Part shown: positions 7,614 to 15,538 of the stretch, in pieces | Layout of the letters: the number at the start of each line of letters is the position of its first letter | Numbering within the stretch: position 1 is the stretch's first letter | NCBI RefSeq assembly: GCF_018130955.1 | Contig: NZ_JAFCJM010000031.1 | Span: forward strand, 1-64,000 | Length of the DNA stretch: 64,000 bases | Direction of reading: 5' to 3' | Source of the DNA: Bradyrhizobium liaoningense | GTDB lineage: Bacteria; Pseudomonadota; Alphaproteobacteria; Rhizobiales; Xanthobacteraceae | Program-made: the position numbers and the translations under genes | Notes under the pieces: model-generated | The model's input: the letters and a program-made list of their open reading frames with translations, nothing else | What the model was told of the DNA's origin: nothing | The model's database searches: none

Positions 7614-9199
7614 CGCCCGCCTCGCCGCTTGCGCGCCTTGAGCTTCTTCGCGGCCTTGCTTGCAGGCTTCGTGGCCGGCTTTTTTGCCGGAGGCTTCGCG
7701 ACGCTCCGGGCTTTGGACAGCGGCCGCTTGCGCGGCGCGCTCTGCCGTTGCTCGGCCTTGCGCAGGCGCTCATCCCGGTCTCTCACGGCGGCGATATATT
7801 CGAGCACCGAGAGGTGAGCTTCGCCAACGGCGGCATCCGACACAGGGCCGGGAGCGGTGACCGACAGGACGCGGTGGGCCTTCGCCATCCTCGCTTCGAA
7901 TTGCGAGGCGATGACCGGCGGAACGTGCAGGCGCTGGGCGGTGTGCCAGTCGATATCGGCGACGATCTGTCCGGTGCCCAGCACATTGCCGCTCGGCGCC
8001 ACCTCTTCCCGGACGACCTCCTTCGCGGTGGGAATAGGTCTGCGAAGCGCCTTCGCCGCGACTTTCGGCAGGGTCAGCGAGACGTCTCTCGGTTTTGCGA
8101 GCAGCGCCGCATTCCAGTCCGGCGAGGCTTCGTCGCGGTTCGTCAGCTTGCGACCGAGCGAAAAGGTCGATCGCAGCGCACGAACGACCGAGGCATGGTC
8201 GAACCTCGCATTGCCTCCGAAGATGGTCGAGCCCAGGCCTGCCGGTAGCCAGGGTGAGATCAGCACCGCCGGCACGCGCACGCCAAAACCGTTGAATGCG
8301 CAATTGCGCGGATTGCCGGCCCTGTTGTGGTTCAGCGGCTTGTCGCCGGGCGGCGTCGCCGCCGGCGGGGCTGCGTGATCGAAGAAGCCGCCATGCTCGT
8401 CCCATGTGACGAGCATGGCGCTGTTGGCGCCCACCTTCCGGCCGAAGATCGCGTCATGCACCTTCTTGATCAGGATCTCGCCAAGGCTGATCGCGCCGGT
8501 GGGATGCTGCGAGTTGCCACCCCTGAACGAGGGCAGGCCGTAGCTCGGCTCGATGAAGGTGTAGCCGGCGACGTCGCCGCTCGCGACATCGGCGGCGAAA
8601 CTTTTGAAGTGCCGGAAGAAGCGCGGGTCGTTTCGCTTGTCGACCATTCCCTTCAGCGCCAGCACCTGCGGAAAGTCGAAATCGAAGCTGCCGTGATGAT
8701 GGTAGACCCGCCACGACACGCCCTTTGCCGCAAGCCGGTCGAACAAATGGCCGTTCTCGAATTGCAGCGCATAGCCGGGATTGGTCACGGCGCGCACCAC
8801 GTCCAGCGTGCCCATGCTGTTGTCGAGCCCTCCGGACGAGGCGGCGTGAACGAACAGCCGGTTGGGCCAGGTCGGGCCCGGCATCGAGGAGTACCAATTG
8901 TCGAAATAGAGGTTGTTCGCCGCGAGCTCCAGCAGGACCGGAAGCGAGGCTGCGTCGAATCCCTTCATCGTGTCAGGGCCGCCGCTCTTCTCAAAGCCGT
9001 CCATCGCGCCGGAATCGATCTGAGCCGCGACGTCGTCGAACTCGTGCGGTGGATCGCTGTCCAACTGATCCACCGCGCCGGATTGGAAATGGAAGCTCAC
9101 CTGTGGCGGCTTGACGCCGGGCAACCCGGAAAAGGCCAGCATGTGATCGAAGGACCGGTTCTCCAGCATGAGGACGAAAACGTGCTCGATCTTGGCCAT
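7610..9199 (-). CDS. Phosphoesterase / non-specific phospholipase C-like protein
   Basis: A 529-residue protein of the phosphoesterase family that includes bacterial phospholipase C and acid phosphatases. Near the start is MAKIEHVFVLMLENRSFDHM; further motifs are MPGPTWPNRLFVH, FIEPSYG and MLVTWDEHGGFFDH, which supply the metal-binding Asn, His, Glu and Asp residues. It should cleave phosphate esters such as phospholipids. The tail from about residue 485 is rich in Lys, Ala and Pro. I chose ATG 9199 because the family motif starts there. No signal peptide is visible from this or the upstream alternative start at 9322, which is odd for a family that is usually exported. Confidence 0.8.
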   Translation of the reverse strand: MAKIEHVFVLMLENRSFDHMLAFSGLPGVKPPQVSFHFQSGAVDQLDSDPPHEFDDVAAQIDSGAMDGFEKSGGPDTMKGFDAASLPVLLELAANNLYFDNWYSSMPGPTWPNRLFVHAASSGGLDNSMGTLDVVRAVTNPGYALQFENGHLFDRLAAKGVSWRVYHHHGSFDFDFPQVLALKGMVDKRNDPRFFRHFKSFAADVASGDVAGYTFIEPSYGLPSFRGGNSQHPTGAISLGEILIKKVHDAIFGRKVGANSAMLVTWDEHGGFFDHAAPPAATPPGDKPLNHNRAGNPRNCAFNGFGVRVPAVLISPWLPAGLGSTIFGGNARFDHASVVRALRSTFSLGRKLTNRDEASPDWNAALLAKPRDVSLTLPKVAAKALRRPIPTAKEVVREEVAPSGNVLGTGQIVADIDWHTAQRLHVPPVIASQFEARMAKAHRVLSVTAPGPVSDAAVGEAHLSVLEYIAAVRDRDERLRKAEQRQSAPRKRPLSKARSVAKPPAKKPATKPASKAAKKLKARKRRGGR

Positions 9200-9472
9200 G
9201 TCTTCGCACCCAATGGAGCTGGCGGCCCCGCATGAAACGACTCGAAAAGAAAGCGACTGCCGCGAACAAGGATCATTGATGACCGGGCATCGCCCGATCC
9301 AATGAGCGCGATGGTTCCACAACCAAAGATAGAGTCAAGGCGATCGCCGCCGGGCGACACCGGACTTCGGGCCGCAGGACCGAGCCGCGCATGGCGTCAA
9401 CGCAGGGCCCACCGAGGGTGACACCGGCAGTTCCTGGCGTGCAGCGAAGCCTGATTTCGGCTCAGGGCGATA

Positions 9473-9562
9473 TGGCGGAGAGGGAGGGATTCGAACCCCC
9501 GATAGGCTTGCACCTATGCCGCATTTCGAGTGCGGTGCATTCAACCACTCTGCCACCTCTCC
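9473..9562 (-). tRNA. tRNA-Ser (anticodon CGA)
   Basis: On the minus strand this 90-base stretch begins GGAGAGGTGGCAGAGTGG, has the anticodon loop CTCGAAA flanked by CCGCA and TGCGG, a long variable arm as expected for serine tRNA, the T-loop GGTTCGAATCC and an encoded CCA end. The acceptor ends (GGAGAGG with CCTCTCC) pair. The anticodon CGA occupies 9526-9528 on the plus strand as TCG. It reads UCG serine codons. Confidence 0.97.
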
Positions 9563-9669
9563 TTGAGGGCCAAATCGGGGGCAGAGCCCCTGTGGTCGGG
9601 GTGTCTTCTAGGCGAGGATGGCGGGCCAGACAAGGCGGGAAGGGCGAAAATCCGCCACCTCTTTGCGGC

Positions 9670-10545
9670 ATGGGAACAGGGATGGAGCATCTTTCTGTCA
9701 CAGCCAACGGCGCCACCTTCCATGTGGCTCGCACCGGCACCGGCAAGCCGCTGCTTTTGCTGCATGGTTGGCCGGAATTCTGGCTGACCTGGGAGCCGGT
9801 GATGACGCGGTTGGCCTCCCGCTTCACGCTGATTGCGCCCGATTTGCGCGGTTTCGGCGACAGCGACAAGCCGGATGGCCCTTACGGGCCGGACCAGCAC
9901 ACATCAGACGTGCTGGCCCTGATGGATGCGCTGGGGGTCGAGCGATCCGGCGTCGTCGGCCATGACGTCGGCGGCGCCGTGATGCAGCCCCTTGCCCGCC
10001 GCGCGGAGGCGCGCCTCGCCGGGCTGTTCTTCTTCGATTTCGTCTATCCCGGCATCGGGCCGCGCATGGCAGCGCCCGACCGGCTCAACCACATCTGGTA
10101 CCAGTCGTTCCACCAGATGGAGATGGCCCCAAGCCTCGTCGGTGCGACGCGCGAAAACTGCCGGCTCTATATCGCGCATTTTCTCACGACCTGGTCGCAT
10201 CGCAAGGATGCCTTCGACGACGTGCTCGACGTCTTCGCCGATAATTTCTTCAAAGAGGGGAATCTCGCCGGCGGCTTTGCGCATTATCGCGCGGCTCATG
10301 CCGCGCGCGTCGCCATGATGAAGGGCGAAGCGCCGCAACTCTCACCGATCACGGTGCCGACATGCGTGCGCTGGGCCGAGCACGATCCGCTGTTTCCCTA
10401 TGCATGGACCGATCGTATGAGCGAAACCTTCACCGATCTCGATCTCGCGATGTTTTCTGATGTCGGACACTTCCCGCATCGCGAGGATCCGGATCGCGCG
10501 GCCGAGGAGATTGCGGGATTCTTTCGACGAAAAGGGTGGAGCTGA
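9670..10545 (+). CDS. Alpha/beta hydrolase of the epoxide hydrolase/dehalogenase type
   Basis: A 291-residue single-domain hydrolase. HGWPEFW at about 32-38 supplies the oxyanion hole, DLRGFGDSDKP follows at 58-68, and the nucleophile elbow is GHDVGG with Asp99. The likely acid is Asp239 (WAEHDPLF) and the base His267 (DVGHFPH). An aspartate nucleophile with HGxP is typical of epoxide hydrolases and haloacid or haloalkane dehalogenases. The substrate cannot be told from sequence. The start may be ATG 9670 or, more simply, ATG 9682 four codons on (MEHLSV), which has GGGA shortly upstream. No signal peptide is seen. Confidence 0.85.
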   Translation: MGTGMEHLSVTANGATFHVARTGTGKPLLLLHGWPEFWLTWEPVMTRLASRFTLIAPDLRGFGDSDKPDGPYGPDQHTSDVLALMDALGVERSGVVGHDVGGAVMQPLARRAEARLAGLFFFDFVYPGIGPRMAAPDRLNHIWYQSFHQMEMAPSLVGATRENCRLYIAHFLTTWSHRKDAFDDVLDVFADNFFKEGNLAGGFAHYRAAHAARVAMMKGEAPQLSPITVPTCVRWAEHDPLFPYAWTDRMSETFTDLDLAMFSDVGHFPHREDPDRAAEEIAGFFRRKGWS

Positions 10546-10557
10546 AACCCCAGGGGT

Positions 10558-10591
10558 GGGACCGCCAGACGCGGTAAACACCGGCGGTCCC
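10558..10591 (+). terminator. Hairpin after the alpha/beta hydrolase gene
   Basis: GGGACCGCC and GGCGGTCCC form a 9-bp perfect stem with a 16-base loop 13 bases after the stop codon. No T-run follows, so termination efficiency is uncertain. Confidence 0.45.
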
Positions 10592-10740
10592 GTGCCGCTC
10601 ATTAAAATCTGGTCGGGAAGGGCGGCTTCGCCGGCCAGGTGAGACGACGGATCGACCCTAGCGAGTAGCCTGTGCGCCGCAACGCAATCCGTCCCTTAAC
10701 CTAACCGGTCAAGGTTACTGCTTGTCGTTGTCCTTGGTTC

Positions 10741-10793
10741 GACGCGTTTTCTTGGCGCGAACCGGTACCCCACTTCGCTCGAAAACGCTTTAG
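10741..10793. repeat. Dispersed repeat with GCGAACCGGT core and GCGTTTTC/GAAAACGC arms
   Basis: GCGTTTTC near the left end and GAAAACGC near the right form inverted arms around GCGCGAACCGGTACCCC. The right end runs into the stop codon of the ROK-type gene. A diverged copy lies at 7578-7613. Confidence 0.6.
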
Positions 10794-11905
10794 CCCTTTT
10801 TCTTGCCGTTCTCCGTAGAGTCCCGGTCTTTTCCGTTGCCGCTGTCCTTGCGGCGATTGGTAAATCGCGCATTGCCAAGGCCAGTGCCGATCGTGAGCAC
10901 GCCCCAGCGCTCGACGTCCTGCATGAAGGGCACTTCCGACAGGCCCTGCACCACGCCGTCATTGTGCATGAGGATCGCGGTGTCGTGCCCGCCGATCTCC
11001 GGAATACCCTCGATCAGGCTCGCTGGCAGGTTGAACTTGCTGCTCTCCCAATTGCCGGGCAGGTTCTGCGCGCCCTTCTCGATCGAACCGTCGTTGTTGA
11101 TCACGCCAGGACAGGCGATGCCGATGAAGGGCGCGAGCTTGAAACCCTCGTCCTCGCCTTGCGTGATCAGCCCCTTCAGCATCTTGATGAGCCGCTTCAC
11201 CGCGCCTTCGCGCGTCGGCTCGTCGTCGGCGTGACGCCACAGCTCGGACTTCCACACCGCGGCTTTTGACAGGTCTTTTGCTTTCTTCCAGCGCGTTTCC
11301 ACCAAGCCGCAGCGGATATTGGTGCCGCCGATATCGACGGCGAGGATCGTATCGTGGGCTTCGAAGATCCATGACGGCGCAAGATGCAGCGCGCCGATCA
11401 GGCCGGCTTCATCCGGATGGGCGCGGACCGGCACCATGTCGATCTTGAAATCCTCGGACTTCAGGATGATGTCGGCCCGCGCGATCGCGAGCTCCCCTAA
11501 CCGGGAATCGCGAAACCCGCCACCGACCACGATGCGCTCGGTCTTGGCCCAGGCCTTGGTCTTCAGGAAACGCTGCGTGACATAGGCCAGCTCCTGAGCG
11601 AACTCCTCGATCGCGCTGTGCACCACGGCGGAGGCCTCGGTGTCGTCGCCGACCAGCATGTCGTCCAATACCTTCTTGCTGATCTTCTCGGAGGGCTCAT
11701 CACCGAAGGGATCCTCGCCGGTCTTGCGCAGCGGCTTGCGCCAATGGTCGAGGATCGCCCGGAACGCGCCCTTGCTGGCGCGGTCGCCGAGAAAACCGTC
11801 CTCGTCCTTGATCTCGAGGTTGAAGCTGTCGACATCCACCGACGGCAGCCGGATCGCGCCGTGCTGGGCGATGCCTGTCGTCGCGACCAGTTCGTCCGTT
11901 GCCAT
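10790..11905 (-). CDS. ROK/glucokinase-type protein with circularly permuted motif order
   Basis: A 371-residue cytoplasmic protein with all the main motifs of ROK sugar kinases, but in shifted order. The usual C-terminal third comes first: TERIVVGGGFRDSRLGELA at about 122-140 and DEAGLIGALHL at 165-175. The normal N-terminal two-thirds follow: phosphate-1 motif AVDIGGTNIRCGLV at 189-202, CPGVINNDG at 265-273, the catalytic-base motif HNDG with Asp316, and phosphate-2 motif TIGTGLG at 338-344. The chain ends soon after, with a Lys/Asp-rich tail. An ATP-dependent sugar kinase role is likely; the substrate is unknown. The zinc-binding CxCGxxGC motif of many ROK proteins is absent. ATG 11905 is chosen because the conserved part starts nearby. 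Confidence 0.8.
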   Translation of the reverse strand: MATDELVATTGIAQHGAIRLPSVDVDSFNLEIKDEDGFLGDRASKGAFRAILDHWRKPLRKTGEDPFGDEPSEKISKKVLDDMLVGDDTEASAVVHSAIEEFAQELAYVTQRFLKTKAWAKTERIVVGGGFRDSRLGELAIARADIILKSEDFKIDMVPVRAHPDEAGLIGALHLAPSWIFEAHDTILAVDIGGTNIRCGLVETRWKKAKDLSKAAVWKSELWRHADDEPTREGAVKRLIKMLKGLITQGEDEGFKLAPFIGIACPGVINNDGSIEKGAQNLPGNWESSKFNLPASLIEGIPEIGGHDTAILMHNDGVVQGLSEVPFMQDVERWGVLTIGTGLGNARFTNRRKDSGNGKDRDSTENGKKKG

Positions 11906-12050
11906 GGGAGCCCTTGCCCGCTTTACATGTTCGGCGGGACAACGGCGCGGGAACCCGATGGTTGCAGATGCGGCCAATTATCCGGCCCCTCGGTGCCGGC
12001 AAAAACCGGCCAAATCCTTCAGATTTGGGCCCTTTTCGCCCCGGTTTTCC

Positions 12051-12078
12051 TTGACTTGGAGCGGTGAGCCGCTATAAG
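12051..12078 (+). promoter_or_regulatory. Sigma-70-type promoter of rplU-rpmA
   Basis: TTGACT at 12051-12056 and TATAAG at 12073-12078 are separated by 16 bases, close to the housekeeping consensus. Transcription would start near 12085 and leave a 160-base leader before rplU. Confidence 0.65.
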
Positions 12079-12189
12079 TCCGGCCGATCCGGCGCGGGGC
12101 GTTCTCGCGCCGCTTGCTTTTGCGTGGGTTTTCAATGGGATAAATCCCGCCCGCGCAAGGATCGTAAACCCATAGCGACTGACAAAAAG

Positions 12190-12220
12190 CCGACCCGGAC
12201 GTAACTGTCCGCAAGGTCGG
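12190..12220 (+). promoter_or_regulatory. Two-tier hairpin in the rplU leader
   Basis: CCGACC pairs with GGTCGG, and inside it CGGAC pairs with GTCCG around GTAACT. It ends 24 bases before the rplU start codon. It could be a site for feedback control by a ribosomal protein, or merely a stable leader structure. Confidence 0.35.
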
Positions 12221-12244
12221 GATTGAACACGAAGGAAAAAAACG

Positions 12245-12631
12245 ATGTTCGCAGTCATCAAAACCGGCGGCAAGCAATACCGCGTCGCCCCGGATGATGT
12301 TCTCGAAGTAGGCAAGATCGCCGGCGAAGTCGGCACGATCGTGCAGTTGAATGAAGTTCTGGTGGTCGGCGGCGACACGCCGGTCCTGGGCGTTCCGACG
12401 GTCGCGGGTGCGTCCGTTGCGGTCGAGGTGCTCGACCACAAGCGCGGACCGAAGGTCATCGCGTTCAAGAAGCGCCGCCGCAAGAACTCGCGCCGCAAGC
12501 GCGGTTATCGCGACGAGATCACGGTTCTGCGCGTCACCGAGATCCTGACGGACAACGCCAAGCCCACCAAGGGCCCGCGTCCGAAGAAGGAGAAGGTGGC
12601 CAAGGAAGCTTCGAAGGAAGCCGCTGAATAA
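12245..12631 (+). CDS. rplU: 50S ribosomal protein L21
   Basis: A 128-residue protein starting MFAVIKTGGKQYRVAPDDVL, the classic L21 opening, with the basic signature KKRRRKNSRRKRGYR in the middle and a lysine-rich tail. L21 binds 23S rRNA in the large subunit. GAAGGAAA just before ATG 12245 is the ribosome-binding site. It is followed by rpmA after 102 bases, the usual rplU-rpmA pair upstream of obgE. The C-terminal extension beyond about residue 103 is longer than in E. coli but common in alphaproteobacteria. Confidence 0.97.
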   Translation: MFAVIKTGGKQYRVAPDDVLEVGKIAGEVGTIVQLNEVLVVGGDTPVLGVPTVAGASVAVEVLDHKRGPKVIAFKKRRRKNSRRKRGYRDEITVLRVTEILTDNAKPTKGPRPKKEKVAKEASKEAAE

Positions 12632-12733
12632 CGCGATTTGATCACGCCAATTCACGAATTGATGCGTGAGAAATTGTGAAATGATTCCGTCAAGGAATTG
12701 ATCTAGAGATACGCAGGATTTCGGAGACGAGCC

Positions 12734-13003
12734 ATGGCTCACAAAAAAGCAGGCGGTTCATCGCGCAACGGTCGCGATTCAAAGGGCAAGCGCCTTGGCA
12801 TCAAGGTGTTCGGCGGGGAGCGCGTGATTCCCGGCAACATCATTGCACGTCAGCGCGGCACCACCTGGCATCCCGGCCTTAATGTCGGCATGGGCACCGA
12901 TCACACTCTGTTCGCCAAGATCGAGGGTCGCGTCGCGTTCCAGGCCAAAGCCAACGGTCGCACATTTGTATCGGTACTTCCGATGGCAGAGGCGGCTGAA
13001 TAG
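12734..13003 (+). CDS. rpmA: 50S ribosomal protein L27
   Basis: An 89-residue protein starting MAHKKAGGSSRNGRDSKGKR, the highly conserved N-terminus that reaches towards the peptidyl-transferase centre, followed by GGERVIPGNIIARQRGT. Length and sequence match bacterial L27. No cleavable N-terminal extension of the Firmicutes type is present. It lies in the rplU transcript and is followed by a strong terminator at 13081. Confidence 0.97.
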   Translation: MAHKKAGGSSRNGRDSKGKRLGIKVFGGERVIPGNIIARQRGTTWHPGLNVGMGTDHTLFAKIEGRVAFQAKANGRTFVSVLPMAEAAE

Positions 13004-13080
13004 ACGGTGGATCAAATTTGGAGTCCGCCGGGTCCTGACCAAACCGGCGGAGTCCTCAAGATCAAAAGATCGAAGGCTCC

Positions 13081-13114
13081 AGGGGAGGCGGGAAACCGGC
13101 CTCCCCTTTTCGTT
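13081..13114 (+). terminator. Rho-independent terminator after rpmA
   Basis: GGGGAGGC pairs with GCCTCCCC around GGGAAACCG and is followed by TTTTCGTTTT. A second GC hairpin (GTCCGCCGG with CCGGCGGA) precedes it at 13023-13051. Together they should end the rplU-rpmA transcript. Confidence 0.85.
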
Positions 13115-13143
13115 TTGACTTATGGAAGTTGACGGAGCCGGAC

Positions 13144-13737
13144 ATGTTGCAGGACTTTTCGAGCACGACCTTGCGCGAGGCGAGACCGAGCGTCGTCGCC
13201 ACCGAGCGGCTGACGCTGCGCCGCCCGACACTTGCCGACGTGAAGGCCATCGCGCGCCTCGCCAACGACCTGCGCGTCGCCGAGAACACCCGTCGCCTGC
13301 CGCATCCCTACCTCCAGGACCATGCGGTGGAGTTCATCCGTGCCACGGCCGAGCTCGGCAGCGAGAGCGTGTTTCTGATCGCGCATGACGAGACGCCGGT
13401 CGGCATGGTCGGCATCGATCGCTCGAGGCCCGACAATGCCGAGCTCGGCTACTGGCTCGGCGTCGAGCATTGGGGCCGTGGCTACGCCACCGAAGCCGCA
13501 CGCGGCGCGATCGATTTCTTCTTCGAGGAGTTTTTCGAGGATCACCTCTACGCCGGCGCGCGCGTCACCAACCCGGCCTCGCGCAACGTGCTGGAGAAGT
13601 GCGGCTTCCAGTGGAGCGGCGTCGAGCTGCACCGCTTCGAGGCGCTGGGATCGTCAACCCCGGTCGACAGCTTTCGCCTGACGCGCGGCGTCTGGTCCTC
13701 GCTGAAGAGCTGGAGCAGCGCGCGACGGGTGAGGTAG
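13144..13737 (+). CDS. GNAT-family N-acetyltransferase
   Basis: A 197-residue enzyme resembling RimJ/RimL-like acetyltransferases. It opens with a strand containing TERLTLRRPTLADVKAIARL, has the acetyl-CoA-binding region ELGYWLGVEHWGRGYATEAA at about 100-120, and ends with NPASRNVLEKCGFQWSG, the family's C-terminal signature. It should transfer acetyl from acetyl-CoA to an amino group; the substrate may be a protein N-terminus or small amine. I chose ATG 13144, with GGAG nine bases upstream; a TTG at 13129 is possible. It sits between rpmA and obgE, a common arrangement in this lineage. Confidence 0.88.
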   Translation: MLQDFSSTTLREARPSVVATERLTLRRPTLADVKAIARLANDLRVAENTRRLPHPYLQDHAVEFIRATAELGSESVFLIAHDETPVGMVGIDRSRPDNAELGYWLGVEHWGRGYATEAARGAIDFFFEEFFEDHLYAGARVTNPASRNVLEKCGFQWSGVELHRFEALGSSTPVDSFRLTRGVWSSLKSWSSARRVR

Positions 13738-13751
13738 GCGCCGGCGTCTTG

Positions 13752-13920
13752 ACCCTCCCCTGGAGGGGGAGGGTCGATCGCGCGAAGCGCGAGCGGGGTG
13801 GGGTGACAGTCTCTCCCCATCCGACGCTACCCGTGTTGAGAGATCACCCCACCCCGTCTCACATTTCGCTGCGCTCAATGTGAGCCGACCCTCCCCCTCC
13901 AGGGCCCTCCAGGGGAGGGT
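13752..13920. repeat. Large compound inverted repeat between convergent genes
   Basis: Outer arms ACCCTCCCCTGG...GGGTCG and CGACCCTCCCCCTCC...GGGAGGGT enclose inner arms GGGGTGGGGTGA and TCACCCCACCCC. The right outer arm contains a short tandem duplication (CCTCCAGGG twice). It lies between the convergent GNAT and DMT genes, where it could act as a bidirectional terminator. The type resembles intergenic palindromes widespread in Bradyrhizobium. Confidence 0.7.
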
Positions 13921-13926
13921 AAGAAA

Positions 13927-14844
13927 CTACACCGGCGGGCTGACCTGCGTATCCTCCTGGCGGCCGAGATCGCGCTCGCGCAGATAGATGTAGAGGCCGG
14001 CGCCGATGATGATGGCGGCGCCGATGATGGTCGCCATCGACGGCACGTCGCCGAACACGACGAAGCCAAAGATCACCGCCCACACGATCATGGAGTATTG
14101 ATAGGGCACGACCACGCTCGCCGGCGCGAGCTTGAGCGAGCGGTTGACGCAGAACAGCGCCGCGACCGAGGTGAGTCCCGCGAGCGCAAAGAGCACGAGG
14201 CTGCCCGAGGTCGGCGGCACCCAGTGGAATACCGAGAGCCCGAGGCCGAGCAGAAACGTGCCGACGAACTGCGATGACGCCATCACGATGTCGGGCGTCT
14301 GGCGCAGGGAGCGCGTGATCAGCATCAGCACCGCGAAGGAGAGACTGCCGCCGAGCGCGATCAGCGCCGGCAGGCTGACGGTCTGCGCGGATGGGCGCAG
14401 TGCGATCAGCACGCCGCAAAACCCGATCAGGATCGCGGTCCAGCGCCGCCAGCCGACATGCTCCCCAAGCAGGAGCGCCGACAATGCGGTGACGAAGATG
14501 GGCCCCGCGAGATAGTAGGTGATGACGTCGGCGAGCGGCAGGTAAACGGTCGCGAGGAAGAAGGCCGCGACCTCCAGCGTCGACAGCGTCACGCGCAGAA
14601 GCTGGAGCCAGGGCCGCTCGAGCCGGGTGAATTCGCGGCGCTGCCGCCAGATGATCGGCGACAGCAGGAGCAGCGCCGCGCAGGCGCGCAGGAACAACAG
14701 CTGCCCCACCGAATAGGTCGCCACCATGAACTTGCCCATGGCGTCGCCGAACGAGAACATGAAGATCGACAGCAGCATCAGGGCGATGCCGGCCAACCGT
14801 GCGGAGCGTTCGTCGTAGGCTGAGAGTTTCTTGAAGAGAGGCAT
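13927..14844 (-). CDS. EamA/DMT-family transporter
   Basis: A 305-residue integral membrane protein with about ten hydrophobic helices in two EamA-type halves, for example GIALMLLSIFMFSFGDAM near residue 19, LLFLRACAALLLLSPII, and in the second half ALIALGGSLSFAVLML and ATIIGAAIIIGAGLYIY. Such proteins export or exchange metabolites across the inner membrane; the substrate is unknown. Start ATG 14844 (MPLFKKLSAYDERSAR) is followed directly by helix 1; ATG 14889 is an alternative. It is convergent with the GNAT gene and divergent from the MaoC gene. Confidence 0.85.
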   Translation of the reverse strand: MPLFKKLSAYDERSARLAGIALMLLSIFMFSFGDAMGKFMVATYSVGQLLFLRACAALLLLSPIIWRQRREFTRLERPWLQLLRVTLSTLEVAAFFLATVYLPLADVITYYLAGPIFVTALSALLLGEHVGWRRWTAILIGFCGVLIALRPSAQTVSLPALIALGGSLSFAVLMLITRSLRQTPDIVMASSQFVGTFLLGLGLSVFHWVPPTSGSLVLFALAGLTSVAALFCVNRSLKLAPASVVVPYQYSMIVWAVIFGFVVFGDVPSMATIIGAAIIIGAGLYIYLRERDLGRQEDTQVSPPV

Positions 14845-14962
14845 TGGCGCTGTTTTAGCGGCATCGAGGCTCACGACAAGCCCATGCATCACGAATTGAT
14901 CGGATTGTCGCACTCGTCGCAGCGCGGTACCGATAGGCTCCTCCATCGAGAGATGAAAAGCC

Positions 14963-15442
14963 ATGACCGAGTTCGACCCGACCCAGCACCGCATGGTCCC
15001 CCGGCAACGCTGGTTCGAGGATTTCGTCCTCGGTGAGCGCTTTGTGCTGCCGAGCCGGACCCAGACCTCGGCAGTGTTCGCCGCGTTCCAGACCGCGAGC
15101 GGCGACACCCATCCGGTGCACTATGACGTGGAATATTGCCGCGCCCGCGGCATGCCGCATCTGCTCGCCCACGGTTTTCAGACTCTGATTCACACCGCGC
15201 CCGGCGCGGGGTTGTTCCCCTTCATGGTCGAGGACTCGCTGGTCGGCTTCCTCGAACAATCGAGCCGGTTCCTCAAACCGGTGTTCGCCGACGACACGAT
15301 CTATCCAGCGCTCGAGGTGACCGAGCTGGTGCCCGGCCGCACCACCGGCGCGGTGACGCTGAGGAGCACCGTGTTCAACCAGCGCAAGGAGCTGGTGCTG
15401 GAGGGGATGCAGAAGTTCTTGATCCGGCGGCGGCCGGCCTGA
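14963..15442 (+). CDS. MaoC-like dehydratase (hot-dog fold)
   Basis: A 159-residue protein with the hydratase 2 signature: QTASGDTHPVHYDVEYCRAR at about 47-66 contains the catalytic Asp and His, and RGMPHLLAHGFQTLIH follows. Such single-domain enzymes act on acyl-CoA thioesters, typically hydrating enoyl-CoA. The end segment GAVTLRSTVFNQRKELVLEG is the usual last strand. No signal peptide is present. It is transcribed towards obgE with a 96-base gap. Confidence 0.88.
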   Translation: MTEFDPTQHRMVPRQRWFEDFVLGERFVLPSRTQTSAVFAAFQTASGDTHPVHYDVEYCRARGMPHLLAHGFQTLIHTAPGAGLFPFMVEDSLVGFLEQSSRFLKPVFADDTIYPALEVTELVPGRTTGAVTLRSTVFNQRKELVLEGMQKFLIRRRPA

Positions 15443-15538
15443 TCTGAGGTTAAGCAAGGCCCGAAAATCGCTGATTTTCGCCATATCCACGGACAAGTTC
15501 GGGTTGCCGCGCGCCCCTCCCTGCCCTACCTATGGCCC

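Larger units (their letters stand above)
11906..12244. other. Region between the ROK gene and rplU, holding the rplU promoter and leader
   Basis: No gene is seen. The right half contains the rplU promoter (12051-12078) and an apparent leader of about 160 bases with hairpins. The left part, next to the leftward ROK gene, should hold that gene's promoter, which I could not identify. Confidence 0.6.

Noticed and set aside
9473..9562. tRNA-Ser as an integration site for a genomic island
   Set aside because: No duplicated tRNA 3' end was noticed in the flanking several kb and no integrase adjoins it; flanking genes look ordinary.
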